A stretch of 24,386 bases of DNA from an uncultured Gemmatimonadota bacterium (GCA_946479895.1 CAMLHT010000018.1:1-24386), one strand, 5' to 3'; positions 1 to 7,178 are shown, counted from the first letter of the stretch. The notes: a model not told the origin generated them from the letters alone. Made by a program: numbers and translations.

Positions 1-46
1 CCTCCGCCCTCCGCCCTCCGTCCTCCGTCCTCCGTCCTCCGCCCTC
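1..46. repeat. Heptanucleotide tandem repeat (CCTCCGY)n at the window edge
   Basis: Six full copies of a 7-base unit, CCTCCGC or CCTCCGT in the order C,C,T,T,T,C, followed by a partial copy CCTC. The array ends directly against the stop codon of the minus-strand L,D-transpeptidase gene and may continue left of the window. Read on the minus strand it is a run of GGAGG-containing units immediately downstream of that gene. It is too regular to be chance base composition; its function is unknown. Confidence 0.85.
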
Positions 47-736
47 TTATCGGCTGACGGTCAGCGTGACCGGCTCCGACAGCATGACGGTGTGCGTCTT
101 CCACCGCATGTGGAGCACGCGGGAGAACCAGCCTTCTTCGCGGGCCTGACCGCCGTTCTGCATCAGGAACTGCGCGAGCTCGGCAACTTCGTCGGGTGAC
201 ATCCGGAGGCAGCCGTGTGAATCGGCGGTGCCGAGGCTGTTCACCTGGCCGGTCCCGTGGATGTAGTAGTCGGGCTCCTTGAAGAAGATCTTCGCGACCT
301 TCATCGGATTCCCCGGCTCACCCGGTCCCTTCGCCTTCTTGTTCTTCGCCCACTTGGAGTCGGGCGGAATCCACGACGGATTCCAGACGATCTTCCGGAT
401 CCGGAAGGTCCCGGTCGGAGTCGGATAGGACGGCGTGCCGATCGCCACGTTGAAGGTCTTGATCGCGCCGTTGGCGCCGACCACGGTCAGCGTTCTCGCC
501 GACAGGTCTGCGGCGAGCCTGACACCGCCCTCGACCTTACCCATCTCGCGCAGGTCCGCCCTGGCGGGCGCCGCAGTTTCCGCGCGCGCCGTGTCCGCCT
601 TGCGCGCGGAGTCCGCGCGTCGCGCCGAATCGCCCGCTTGCCGGATCGTATCTCCCTGCTGAGCCCGAGCGGGAGTCGCTGCAAAGGCCCCTGCTGCCAT
701 GATCCCCGCGAGGATCGCCGTTATCGAGTTTTTCAT
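47..736 (-). CDS. Secreted L,D-transpeptidase, YkuD family
   Basis: A 229-residue protein. YkuD enzymes form 3-3 crosslinks in peptidoglycan or attach proteins to it, using a cysteine nucleophile in the periplasm. Residues 1 to about 25 form a signal peptide ending near ATPARA. Residues 36-52 are a charged repeat (DSARRADSARKADTARA) that looks like a helical spacer. The catalytic domain follows from about residue 65, with H160 in the HGT motif and SHGCLRM carrying C176 and R178, so the active site looks intact. I chose the ATG at 736, not the upstream start at 790, because it opens the signal peptide and has GGCGGA just before it. The gene lies 90 bp downstream of the alaC-like gene on the same strand. 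An inverted repeat covers its leader. The substrate cannot be told from sequence. Confidence 0.92.
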   Translation of the reverse strand: MKNSITAILAGIMAAGAFAATPARAQQGDTIRQAGDSARRADSARKADTARAETAAPARADLREMGKVEGGVRLAADLSARTLTVVGANGAIKTFNVAIGTPSYPTPTGTFRIRKIVWNPSWIPPDSKWAKNKKAKGPGEPGNPMKVAKIFFKEPDYYIHGTGQVNSLGTADSHGCLRMSPDEVAELAQFLMQNGGQAREEGWFSRVLHMRWKTHTVMLSEPVTLTVSR

Positions 737-741
737 TCCGC

Positions 742-782
742 CCAGACCGCTGGTGAATACATCAGTTTTCGCTGCGGTCTGG
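742..782 (-). promoter_or_regulatory. Inverted repeat abutting the start of the first L,D-transpeptidase
   Basis: Perfect 9-bp arms, CCAGACCGC at 742-750 and GCGGTCTGG at 774-782, separated by 23 bp. On the minus strand the 3' arm ends five bases before the ATG at 736, so a transcript carrying both arms would fold right next to the ribosome binding region. It could instead be an operator if transcription starts inside the loop, where TGTATT (on the minus strand) could act as a -10 element. It is not followed by a T-run, so it is not a standard terminator for the upstream gene. Confidence 0.5.
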
Positions 783-826
783 AAAAGCAAGCGACGTACC
801 CGCGTCGCGGGCTTTCGGTACCAGGA

Positions 827-2041
827 TCAGAAACGAATTCCGGCCCGTTTCAGTCGCTCGATTGCACCAGCGAGCACGTCCTCGTCGGCGATGAGCGAAA
901 CGCGGAAGAATCCTTCACCGCCGGGCCCGAATGCGTTCCCCGGCGTCACGACGACGCTCGCTTCATCGATCAGCCGCTCGGTCCATTGCTGCGACCCGAT
1001 GCCGGCGGGAACCGGCAGCCAGACGAACATGCTGCCCTTCGACGGCGTCGGCTTCCACCCGAGCGAGCGAAACCCCTCGATCAATGCATTCCGCCGGCGC
1101 TCGTAGCGCTCGCGCGTTGGCTCGATGAGCTCCGCGGCGTGGTCGAGCGCGAACGCGCCGCCTTCCTGGATCGCGGCTGGCGTCCCGTACCCCATGTTCG
1201 TGCGCACGGCGTGCAGCGCGTCGATCAGGTGCCTGCCGCCCACGGCGAATCCGATCCGCGAGCCAGCCATGTTGAAGCTCTTCGAGAATGAATGGAACTC
1301 GACCGTCACGTCCTTCGCGCCGGGGACCTCGAGCGCGCTCGATGCCCGCGCGCCGTCGTAGGTCAGCTCGGCGTAGGCGAGATCGGAAAGGAGCGTGATG
1401 CCGTGCTCGCGGCACAGCGCGACCGCCTTCTCGTACAGCTGCCGCGGGGCCACGGCCCCCGTCGGGTTGTGCGGGTAGTTCAGCACGAGGAGCTTCGCCG
1501 CGCGCAGCACGTCCGCCGGGACGTCGCCCAGGTTCGGGATGAACCCGTCGTCCGCCCGCAGCGGGACGAAGTGCACCGAGCCGCCGACGAGGCCGGTCGC
1601 GCGGCCATGCACCGGGTAATAGATGTCCGGCACGATGGTGACCGTCGTCTCGTCGCCGAACGCCATCGTGAGGTGGGCGATCCCTTCCTTCGCGCCGCTC
1701 AGGCAGAGGACTTCCGTTTCCGGGTCGACGTCGACGCCGAAACGGCTCATCATGTAGGCCGCCACGGAATTGCGGAATCGCGGGGTCCCGCGGAACGGCG
1801 GATAGCCGTGAGTGGCGGGATTCCGCCAGGCCGTCGCGATCGCCTCGATGATCGCGGGTGGCGTGGGCTGATCCGGATTCCCCATTCCCAGGTCGATGAG
1901 CTCCGCGCCCCGCGCGCGGGCGGCGGCCTTGAGCTCGTCCAGCCAGGCGAATACGTAGGTGGGGAGGTCGGAGAGCCGGTGCGTCGGCTCGGCGCGGCCG
2001 GCGGTCGTGGCCGCGGGCTGAAGGCGTGCTGAAGCAGTCAT
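827..2041 (-). CDS. alaC: PLP-dependent aminotransferase, AlaC-like (glutamate-pyruvate type)
   Basis: A 404-residue fold-type I class I/II aminotransferase, cytoplasmic. The N-terminal region (PTYVFAWLDELK, then IDLGMGNPD and THGY) closely follows the pattern I recall for E. coli AlaC, which converts pyruvate and glutamate to alanine and 2-oxoglutarate. NYPHNPTG lies at residues 188-195. The PLP-binding lysine is K254 within SFSKSFNMAGSRIGF. The family is also close to LL-diaminopimelate aminotransferases, so substrate specificity is inferred rather than seen. The start codon is ATG, and the gene is divergent from msrA across only 51 bp. No clear Shine-Dalgarno sequence precedes the start. 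The L,D-transpeptidase gene follows on the same strand. Confidence 0.9.
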   Translation of the reverse strand: MTASARLQPAATTAGRAEPTHRLSDLPTYVFAWLDELKAAARARGAELIDLGMGNPDQPTPPAIIEAIATAWRNPATHGYPPFRGTPRFRNSVAAYMMSRFGVDVDPETEVLCLSGAKEGIAHLTMAFGDETTVTIVPDIYYPVHGRATGLVGGSVHFVPLRADDGFIPNLGDVPADVLRAAKLLVLNYPHNPTGAVAPRQLYEKAVALCREHGITLLSDLAYAELTYDGARASSALEVPGAKDVTVEFHSFSKSFNMAGSRIGFAVGGRHLIDALHAVRTNMGYGTPAAIQEGGAFALDHAAELIEPTRERYERRRNALIEGFRSLGWKPTPSKGSMFVWLPVPAGIGSQQWTERLIDEASVVVTPGNAFGPGGEGFFRVSLIADEDVLAGAIERLKRAGIRF

Positions 2042-2092
2042 GCGGGGAGGGTTTGCAAGCTGTAAGCCCGGCCCGGTCGCTATCGTTCAGAA

Positions 2093-2629
2093 ATGACAGA
2101 GACAGCAACACTCGCCGGCGGATGCTTCTGGTGCCTCGAGGCGGTTTATCGCGAGCTCCGTGGGGTGGAGCGGGTCCAGTCGGGTTATGCCGGTGGCCGC
2201 CGCCCGCATCCGACGTACGAACAGGTGTGCACCGGAACGACGGGGCACGCCGAAGTCGTGCAGATCGACTTCGATCCCGCGATCATCAGCTATCGCGACC
2301 TCCTCGACGTCTTCTTCACGATCCACGACCCGACGACCCTCGACCGGCAGGGCAATGACGTGGGCACGCAGTACCGGTCCGCGATCTTCACGCACGACGA
2401 GTCGCAGGACGCGATCGCGCGGGAGAAGATCGCCGACCTGACGCGCGAAGGAGTCTGGGAGGATCCGATCGTGACGAAGGTCGAGCCGCTCACGACTTTC
2501 TATCCGGCGGAGGACTACCACGCCGCGTATTTCGAGCGGAACGGGAGCCAGCCTTACTGCCAGTTCGTCGTCGCGCCGAAGGTCGCCAAGGCCCGGCAGA
2601 AATTCGCGGCGAAGCTGAAGCGCGCCTAG
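2093..2629 (+). CDS. msrA: Peptide-methionine (S)-S-oxide reductase
   Basis: A 178-residue protein, typical for a single-domain MsrA. It reduces methionine-S-sulfoxide in damaged proteins back to methionine, drawing electrons from thioredoxin. The active-site motif GGCFWCLEA sits at residues 9-17, with catalytic C11. SGYAGG, the YHAAYF segment and the C-terminal YCQFVVAPKV match the family, and the C-terminal cysteine could be a resolving residue. There is no signal peptide, so the protein should be cytoplasmic. No MsrB domain is fused or adjacent. The gene is divergent from the aminotransferase, and no good Shine-Dalgarno sequence lies before the ATG, so translation may rely on a short leader. 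The secreted-protein gene at 2678 follows on the same strand, 48 bp downstream, with a hairpin between. Confidence 0.96.
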   Translation: MTETATLAGGCFWCLEAVYRELRGVERVQSGYAGGRRPHPTYEQVCTGTTGHAEVVQIDFDPAIISYRDLLDVFFTIHDPTTLDRQGNDVGTQYRSAIFTHDESQDAIAREKIADLTREGVWEDPIVTKVEPLTTFYPAEDYHAAYFERNGSQPYCQFVVAPKVAKARQKFAAKLKRA

Positions 2630-2638
2630 CACAGCGCA

Positions 2639-2676
2639 GAATACGCTCTTGCGCCGGCCGGAGCCGGGGCGTATTC
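2639..2676 (+). promoter_or_regulatory. Strong hairpin between msrA and the next start codon
   Basis: Perfect 8-bp outer arms GAATACGC (2639-2646) and GCGTATTC (2669-2676) enclose a second stem, CCGGC (2654-2658) and GCCGG (2663-2667), with loop CGGA. The outer 3' arm ends one base before the ATG at 2678, so the sequence where a ribosome would bind is inside the stem. No T-run follows, which argues against a simple terminator. It could control translation of the downstream gene, process the msrA transcript, or be a protein-binding site. Confidence 0.55.
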
Positions 2677-2677
2677 A

Positions 2678-3784
2678 ATGGCAATGTATACAAAGCGGTG
2701 GACGGCCGGAGCTGCCTTGCTCGGGATTCCCGCGCTTCTCGTTTCGACGGGCCCTGCGGCCCTCGGGGCGCAGGAACCGCCCACCCGCCTTCCCGGCATG
2801 GTCGTCACGGCGACCCCGATGCCCGGCCCACGGATCATGGTCGGCATCGTTCGCGACACGGCCGGCAATCCGCTCGCCGATGCGGAGGTGATCATTCCCG
2901 GCTTCGCGCGGAAGCTCTACAGCAACGCCGACGGCACCTTCCGATTCGAGGGCATTCCAGGCGGCAAGCACAGGATGCGCGCGCGGAAGATCGGCTTCGC
3001 TCCGCAGATCCGGGAGTTCAGCCTCGGCGACGACGGCGGCGTAGCGGAATTCGAGCTCGTACCGATGGCACGAGCACTTCCGGCGATGGTCAGCGCAGCC
3101 GCCCGCCTCGGCATCAGTGGCGTGGTTGGTGACACGGCCTACCAGGCCGTTCCCACGGCGGTCGTTCGCCTGCTCGCGAACGGATTGCAGGTCGAGACCG
3201 ACTCGCTCGGTGCCTTCTACCTTCCCGCGAAGCCCGGCCGGTATCTCGTGAGCGTCACCAAGCCAGGCTTCGCCAGCAAGATCGTCGGCGTCACCGTGCC
3301 GGATGACAGCGGCCGGCGGCTCAGCGTCTGGTTGCAGCCGCGGTCCGGACCGATTCCGATCCGCGAAGCGCACAATGTGGATGACCTGCAGACCCGGCTC
3401 GCCTGGACCAAGCCCACGGACATGCTCTACTACACCCATGAGGACCTGGTGAAACGGGGCATGGAATGGGTCTACGAGGCCGTTCAGTCGGCATGGTCGC
3501 GAAGTCATCCGCCGCCCAGGGAGCCCTACAGTCGTGACTGCATGGTGGTCGTCAACGGCGGGCCTTCCATCACGAACCTCTCGTACCTCACGGTCGATGA
3601 AGTCGAAAGCGTCGAGATCCACGTGAACGGCGGATCCACTCGCGGCCGAGTGGGCACGACCGTGCTCGGACGACGCGGTCAGAAGACGACGGTGTCGCCG
3701 CAAGCCCACTCGAATCTCGATCGATATTCGATCGAGAACGGGACGCGGGTGTGCCCTCCCGCGGTGTACGTTTGGCTTCGCTGA
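2678..3784 (+). CDS. Secreted protein with two carboxypeptidase-regulatory-like domains and a TonB-plug-like tail
   Basis: A 368-residue protein. Residues 1-31 are a signal peptide ending near AALGAQ. Next comes LPGMVVTATP (38-47), which resembles a TonB box. Residues 53-130 form a carboxypeptidase-regulatory-like beta-sandwich (GIVRDTAGNPLADAEV, then SNADGTFRFEGIPGG, then RKIGFAPQ). Residues 145-220 look like a second copy (GVVGDTAYQAVPTAVVRL, then DSLGAFYLPAKPGRY, then KPGFASKI). Residues 285-320 (VVVNGGPS, then LTVDEVESVEIHVNGG) resemble a TonB-receptor plug, but the chain ends at 368 with no beta-barrel. C288 and C359 could pair. The start is chosen at the first ATG; ATG at 2684 is also possible. 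Similar barrel-less proteins occur in Gemmatimonadota and Bacteroidota, but no function can be assigned. Confidence 0.8.
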   Translation: MAMYTKRWTAGAALLGIPALLVSTGPAALGAQEPPTRLPGMVVTATPMPGPRIMVGIVRDTAGNPLADAEVIIPGFARKLYSNADGTFRFEGIPGGKHRMRARKIGFAPQIREFSLGDDGGVAEFELVPMARALPAMVSAAARLGISGVVGDTAYQAVPTAVVRLLANGLQVETDSLGAFYLPAKPGRYLVSVTKPGFASKIVGVTVPDDSGRRLSVWLQPRSGPIPIREAHNVDDLQTRLAWTKPTDMLYYTHEDLVKRGMEWVYEAVQSAWSRSHPPPREPYSRDCMVVVNGGPSITNLSYLTVDEVESVEIHVNGGSTRGRVGTTVLGRRGQKTTVSPQAHSNLDRYSIENGTRVCPPAVYVWLR

Positions 3785-3788
3785 CCGG

Positions 3789-5582
3789 CTAGACCGCCGC
3801 CAGCTGCCGGCCGGGAGCCGCGTCGCGCGGCGGAAGCCTCCGCTCACCGACCTGCTGGCGCCACATCGCGTAATAGAGACCCTTCAGGGCGAGCAGCTCG
3901 TCGTGGTGGCCGACCTCGATGACCTTGCCGCGCTCCAGCACGTGGATCCGGTCGGCGTGCATGACGGTGGACAGGCGGTGCGCGATCAGCACCGTGATCA
4001 CGTTGCGGCCCGACGAGACGTCGCGAATGGTTCGCGTGATCTCCTCCTCGGTCAGCGAATCCAGCGCCGACGTCGCCTCGTCGAACACGAGCAGGTGCGG
4101 TGAGCGGAGCAGGGCCCGCGCGATCGACAGGCGCTGCTTCTCTCCGCCGGAAATCTTCATCCCGCCCTCGCCGATCACCGTGTCGAGGCCCTTGTCCGCC
4201 CGGTGCAGCAGGCTCGTCGCGGCGGCCTTCTGCAGCACGTCCATGCACTCGGCGTCCGTGGCCGTCGGCTTCACGAACAGCAGGTTCTCGCGGATGGAGC
4301 CCGAGAAGAGCTGCGCGTCCTGGGTCACGAGCCCGATCCGCTCGCGGAAGCGATCGAGGTCGAGGCGCGCGCTGTCGACCCCGTTGTAGAGGATCCGGCC
4401 CTCCGCGGGCTGGTAGAGACCCACGAGCAGCTTAACGAGCGTCGTCTTGCCCGATCCGGAAGGCCCGACGAACGCGAGCGTCTCACCCCGGCCGGCGGTG
4501 AACGACACGTTGGCGAGCGCGGGTGAAGTCCCCGTCTGGTGCGTGAACGTCACGTTCTCGAACGCCAGCTCCTCCAGGTCGGTGACCGCCACGGGATGCT
4601 GGGGCTTCCGGTCCAGCGGCGTGTCGAGGATCTCCTGGAACTTCGCGAGCGACGCCTCCGTCTCCCGGAACATCGTGACGATGTTCCCGATCTCCTGCAT
4701 CGGGCCGAAGATGAAGAAGGAGTAGATCATCAGCGCCACCAGCTGGCCCACGTCCATCTTCCCGGCGAGCACGAGGTAGGTCATCAGGAACAGGATCAGC
4801 GTGCGCATCAGGTTCACGCACGTTCCCTGGATGAAGCTCAGGCTCCGGATGTAGCGCACCTTCTTCAGCTCGAGCGCGAGGATCTTGTCCGTCACGGCGT
4901 TGAGCCTCGTGATTTCCTGGTCGGCCAGGCCCAGGCTCTTCAGCAGCTCGATGTTGCGGAGCGACTCGGTGGTCGATCCCGCCAGCGCGGTCGTCTCGGC
5001 GACGATCTGCTTCTGGATCGTCTTCACGCGCTTGCTCAGGACGCTGCTGAGAAAGCCGAGCAGCGGAACGGTCGCGAAGTAGGCCGGCGCGATCGCCCAG
5101 TGGATGCGGAACGAGTACACCATCACGAAGACGATGCCGACGAGCGTCGTGAACACGATGTTCACGAACGCGCTGATGAACTTCTCGACGTCGGAGCGGA
5201 CCTTCTGGAGCTTCCCCAGCGTCTCGCCGCTCCGCTGGTCCTCGAAGACCGCGAAGGGCACGGACAGGGAGTGCCGGATGCCGTCGGCGTACAGCCTGGC
5301 CCCGACCCGCTGCGTGATGACGTTGAGGAAGTAGTCCTGGAAGTTCTTCGCGACGCGCGACACGAACGCGGCTCCGACCATCAGCGCGAACAGCTTCGCG
5401 ACGCCCATCAGGAAGGCCCGGTGGTCGTCCACGAACCGCTCCGGCTGCGACGCGTAGTCGCTGATGACGTGGCGGAAGATCGCCGGGTCGAGCAGCGAGA
5501 AAGTCTGGTTGATCGCCGCCAGCGTCAACGCGAGAATGACGAGGTTGCGGTGGGGACGCAGGTAGCTGAGGAGCAGGCGCAT
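3789..5582 (-). CDS. ABC transporter, fused permease and ATPase (type I exporter)
   Basis: A 597-residue half-exporter: an N-terminal six-helix transmembrane domain (about residues 10-310) fused to an ATPase. It should work as a dimer in the inner membrane, moving lipids, drugs or peptides outward, in the style of MsbA. The ATPase is complete: Walker A GPSGSGKT at 373-380, Q-loop Q420, signature ISGGEKQ at 477-483, Walker B D501 with catalytic E502, and H535. With both catalytic residues present, a homodimer is possible. The frame extends upstream to a GTG at 5663, but those 27 extra residues look non-conserved, and I prefer the ATG at 5582, which begins directly at the MRLLLSYLRPHR helix. 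The stop lies 4 bp from the convergent upstream gene. The substrate is unknown. Confidence 0.93.
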   Translation of the reverse strand: MRLLLSYLRPHRNLVILALTLAAINQTFSLLDPAIFRHVISDYASQPERFVDDHRAFLMGVAKLFALMVGAAFVSRVAKNFQDYFLNVITQRVGARLYADGIRHSLSVPFAVFEDQRSGETLGKLQKVRSDVEKFISAFVNIVFTTLVGIVFVMVYSFRIHWAIAPAYFATVPLLGFLSSVLSKRVKTIQKQIVAETTALAGSTTESLRNIELLKSLGLADQEITRLNAVTDKILALELKKVRYIRSLSFIQGTCVNLMRTLILFLMTYLVLAGKMDVGQLVALMIYSFFIFGPMQEIGNIVTMFRETEASLAKFQEILDTPLDRKPQHPVAVTDLEELAFENVTFTHQTGTSPALANVSFTAGRGETLAFVGPSGSGKTTLVKLLVGLYQPAEGRILYNGVDSARLDLDRFRERIGLVTQDAQLFSGSIRENLLFVKPTATDAECMDVLQKAAATSLLHRADKGLDTVIGEGGMKISGGEKQRLSIARALLRSPHLLVFDEATSALDSLTEEEITRTIRDVSSGRNVITVLIAHRLSTVMHADRIHVLERGKVIEVGHHDELLALKGLYYAMWRQQVGERRLPPRDAAPGRQLAAV

Positions 5583-5760
5583 TGCGCAGAGTAGGGGGGC
5601 ACGGGGCCCCAAGGCAATTGTCGCGCTCGCCAGAGGCCGTCTCTCACGCTCCGGCGGTGACACGAGTCTCTGGTGTTAAGCTGAGCCGTTTCATATACTG
5701 GGGCCAACCTCTCCCACCGCCCCCGCCGCCGAGCGATCCCTCCTGCTCAACGGCAACGCC

Positions 5761-6534
5761 ATGCTCATCCTGCCGCCGCTCCTCCTCGCCACGGTCGTGC
5801 TCGCCGGAGGCGCGGACACGACCAAGAAGAAGGCTCCCGACGCTCCTCCCAAGGACGCGAAGGAAGCTCCGGCGAAGACGCGCTCCACGACGTCGGCCGG
5901 GTCGGTGACCCTGGCCGGAGCACCGGCTGCCGCGGCGCCCGCACCGGCGCGGCGTCCCCTTCTCGGGAAGGCAATCGAGAAATCCGTCGTGGGCACCGTA
6001 CGCGCCGTGGCCCCCCGCGCGACCTACCTCTCGACGCTGATCCGCAACCGCGCCTCGCGCGGTCCGGACCTGCCCCCGGGCATCCGGCCGGATCCGAACC
6101 GAGTTCCGTTCCACGCCGACAGCATCGTCGTCGAGAAGTCGCGCCGGACGATGACGCTGTACGACAACGGGACGCCGGTCCGCATCTACTTCGTCGCGCT
6201 CGGCCAGAACCCCTCGGGCGACAAGATCGGCATCGGCGACAATCGCACACCCGAAGGGCTGTACTACATCGAGGGCCACAACCCCGCGAGCAAGTACCAC
6301 CTGTCCCTGCGCGTGTCGTACCCGAACGACCAGGACATCGCCGAGGCCCGTGCCCGGGGGATGGCGCCCGGTGGCGACATCATGATCCATGGGCTGCCGC
6401 GGGGGTTCGAGAAGGTCGGCGCCGAGCATCGCCAGCGCGACTGGACCAACGGCTGCATCGCGGTGACGAACGCCGAGATCGAGGAGATCTGGTCCGCGAT
6501 CCCCGACGGCGCGGCGATCTACATCAAGCCGTAG
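5761..6534 (+). CDS. Exported L,D-transpeptidase family protein, NGC subtype
   Basis: A 257-residue protein. Residues 1-16 are a short hydrophobic export signal with no basic N-terminus. An Ala/Pro/Lys-rich linker follows to about residue 66, then a YkuD catalytic domain in the C-terminal half. H210 lies in IMIHGLP and the nucleophile C232 lies in DWTNGCIAV. This differs from the SHGCLRM of the other family member at 47-736: asparagine replaces serine and alanine replaces the arginine. That variant is a recognised subtype, so it is probably active in peptidoglycan crosslinking or anchoring. The start codon lacks a clear Shine-Dalgarno sequence. The gene is divergent from the ABC exporter and is followed 11 bp later by a small membrane protein, probably in the same transcript. 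Confidence 0.88.
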   Translation: MLILPPLLLATVVLAGGADTTKKKAPDAPPKDAKEAPAKTRSTTSAGSVTLAGAPAAAAPAPARRPLLGKAIEKSVVGTVRAVAPRATYLSTLIRNRASRGPDLPPGIRPDPNRVPFHADSIVVEKSRRTMTLYDNGTPVRIYFVALGQNPSGDKIGIGDNRTPEGLYYIEGHNPASKYHLSLRVSYPNDQDIAEARARGMAPGGDIMIHGLPRGFEKVGAEHRQRDWTNGCIAVTNAEIEEIWSAIPDGAAIYIKP

Positions 6535-6545
6535 CGTAGTCCCGG

Positions 6546-6779
6546 TTGTCGACGCGCGCGTCGATCATCCTCTGGAGCGCGGGCTCGGGCATGCTGCTCG
6601 GGCTGTTCATCGACGCCCTGCTGATCGGCGTATGGATGCTCGTCTCGACTGCGGCGCCCGTGCTCGCGCCGCGCAGCTTTCCGAGGTGGGCGACGGCCGG
6701 CGCCGTGTTCGTGCTGGTGGCGATCCCGCTTGCGGCGTGCGTGCTCGGCTATCTGGAAGGGCGCCTGAAGCTGGACTGA
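6546..6779 (+). CDS. Small membrane protein, two predicted helices, unknown function
   Basis: A 77-residue protein read from a TTG start 11 bp after the L,D-transpeptidase stop codon. The first hydrophobic segment spans about residues 7-37 (glycine-rich, with SGMLLGLFIDALLIGVWML) and the second about 48-69 (TAGAVFVLVAIPLAACVLGYL). A short basic tail EGRLKLD ends the chain. I do not recognise a family. The spacing suggests an operon with the L,D-transpeptidase. It converges on the HxlR gene, with stop codons 7 bp apart. If TTG is not used, ATG at 6591 would give a shorter protein cutting into the first helix, which makes TTG more plausible. Confidence 0.65.
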   Translation: MSTRASIILWSAGSGMLLGLFIDALLIGVWMLVSTAAPVLAPRSFPRWATAGAVFVLVAIPLAACVLGYLEGRLKLD

Positions 6780-6786
6780 GTACGCC

Positions 6787-7122
6787 CTAGGCCTCGGCGT
6801 CGGCCGGGATCCACGTTTCCGCCCAGTCGGACAGCGCCCGGATGGTCGGCTCCAGCGCCCGGCCCCGCTCCGAGAGCGAGTACTCGACCCGGACCGGGGT
6901 CTCCGGAATCACCCTCCGCACGACGACCTGCTCTGACTCGAGCTCCTTGAGCCGCTCCGCGAGCATGCGGTCGCTGATGTCCGGAATGCCCGCGGCGATC
7001 TCCGCGAACCGCGCCGGCCCGTCGAGCAGGATCCGGACGATAGCGCCATTCCAGCGCCTGCCGATGAGCTCGACAGCGTGGTGGTAGCGGGGGCAGATGG
7101 ACATAACCGGGTGCCGGGACAT
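6787..7122 (-). CDS. HxlR-family winged-helix transcriptional regulator
   Basis: A 111-residue cytoplasmic DNA-binding protein. From about residue 11 it shows the family pattern: a cysteine in the CPRY motif, VELIGRRW, the helix-turn-helix segment FAEIAAGIPDISDRMLAERL, then a wing with PVRVEYSLSERGRAL and a C-terminal dimerisation helix. HxlR proteins bind as dimers, and several sense electrophiles or oxidants through the N-terminal cysteine, so redox sensing is possible here but unproven. The frame is open to 7185, but that region covers the divergent promoter and operator. ATG at 7122 is preferred; ATG at 7104 is also possible. The gene is divergent from the YceI gene, which is its most likely target. 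Confidence 0.93.
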   Translation of the reverse strand: MSRHPVMSICPRYHHAVELIGRRWNGAIVRILLDGPARFAEIAAGIPDISDRMLAERLKELESEQVVVRRVIPETPVRVEYSLSERGRALEPTIRALSDWAETWIPADAEA

Positions 7123-7149
7123 GGGTTGGAAGGTAGGCACAGGACCCAC

Positions 7150-7178
7150 TTGACACCAGTACCTAACCCGCCTAAAGT
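7150..7178 (+). promoter_or_regulatory. Sigma-70-type promoter for the YceI gene
   Basis: A perfect -35 TTGACA (7150-7155), a 17-bp spacer and a -10 TAAAGT (7173-7178, four of six consensus positions). Transcription would begin near 7185 and leave a leader of about 55 bases before the YceI start at 7241. This is the clearest promoter match in the window. Confidence 0.7.

Noticed and set aside
257..1291. 344-codon plus-strand frame across the first two genes
   Set aside because: It crosses two clear minus-strand genes and their gap, with an Arg-rich translation and no conserved motif.
4539..5594. 351-codon open frame antisense to the ABC exporter
   Set aside because: The ABC gene has every catalytic motif on the other strand; the antisense translation is Glu/Arg/His-rich and has no domain.
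5694..5699. TATACT as a -10 box for the second L,D-transpeptidase
   Set aside because: No -35 match lies 16-19 bp upstream, so the single hexamer is not enough.
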